64,000 bases of DNA from Eriocheir sinensis. Taxonomy: Eukaryota; Arthropoda; Malacostraca; Decapoda; Varunidae. The translations under genes and the position numbers were made by a program. Shown here piece by piece: positions 63,897 to 64,000 of the stretch (position 1 is the first letter of the stretch; each line of letters opens with the position of its first letter). The notes under the pieces are model-generated. The model was given only the letters and a program-made list of their open reading frames with translations. It did no database searches and was not told the origin of the DNA. The stretch spans positions 6,175,783 to 6,239,782 of the forward strand of contig NC_066571.1 of NCBI RefSeq assembly GCF_024679095.1. The letters run 5' to 3'.

Positions 63897-64000
63897 GCGT
63901 TGAGAAAACTCTTGCTCTACTGCGGACTTATAATGACTGAGGGTGATGATGATGATGAGGAGGAGGAGGAGGATAATGTTGATGATGAGAATAATGACGA
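63276..64000. other. No exon recognised; (GA)n at 63818-63893 and GAT/GAG triplets to the end
   Basis: The FOXRED1 N-terminal exons are expected upstream on the minus strand. None is recognisable before the window edge. The + strand frame 63505-63903 ends in the GA repeat and shows no domain. Confidence 0.55.

Noticed and set aside
63505..63903. 132-codon + strand frame near the window end
   Set aside because: No recognisable domain, no GC3 bias, and it runs into a (GA)n tract encoding RERERE; it lies in the presumed FOXRED1 intron.

Overview
This is a repeat-dense stretch of an arthropod nuclear genome, most probably a decapod crustacean. All genes are split by spliceosomal introns. Microsatellites are extremely abundant: (GA)n, (CA)n, (AAT)n and (AGT)n tracts of 40-175 bp. 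A (TTAGG)n arthropod-type telomeric motif occurs internally, and GC3-rich exons sit in AT-rich, transposon-loaded introns. The species assignment is inference; no rRNA or mitochondrial marker is present.

Layout. 1-9.8 kb: no gene recognised; microsatellites, tandem repeats and a hAT-like element that split a (CA)n tract. 10.6-13.86 kb (+): a two-exon gene for a Ser/Arg-rich protein with one hydrophobic segment, of unknown function. 14-22 kb: polypurine tracts, long (GA)n, a seven-unit tandem array and a tRNA-Arg-like SINE. 22.0-26.0 kb (+): a complete four-exon gene with TATA box and poly(A) signal, encoding a 272-residue secreted BRICHOS-domain precursor. It has a Ser/Asp repeat linker and a hydrophobic C-terminal tail with a C-x8-C loop. 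26-32 kb: repeats and MITEs. 32.3-57.55 kb (+): a 17-exon gene for a 757-residue nose-resistant-to-fluoxetine (NRF-6)-like membrane acyltransferase. All 16 junctions were phased by hand and the exons total exactly 2274 nt. Nested in its last intron, on the same strand, is an intronless 305-codon ORF with two tandem retropepsin-like lobes; the second has lost its catalytic Asp. 59.78-62.89 kb (-): the last four coding exons of FOXRED1, a mitochondrial complex I assembly flavoprotein. It is convergent with the NRF-6-like gene, and its 5' part lies beyond the window.

The genes do not form an obvious pathway: one predicted secreted precursor, one predicted polytopic acyltransferase, one mitochondrial factor, one orphan and one domesticated protease-like ORF. 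The introns of the NRF-6-like gene hold a small zoo of non-autonomous DNA elements. There are seven hAT-like MITEs, several with readable 8-bp target-site duplications, a TTA-duplicating MITE whose empty site survives in neighbouring tandem copies, two foldback palindromes of about 200 bp, and a tandem amplification of the 3' end of exon 11 with its splice donor.

The candidates for something undescribed are the BRICHOS precursor and the tandem retropepsin-like protein.
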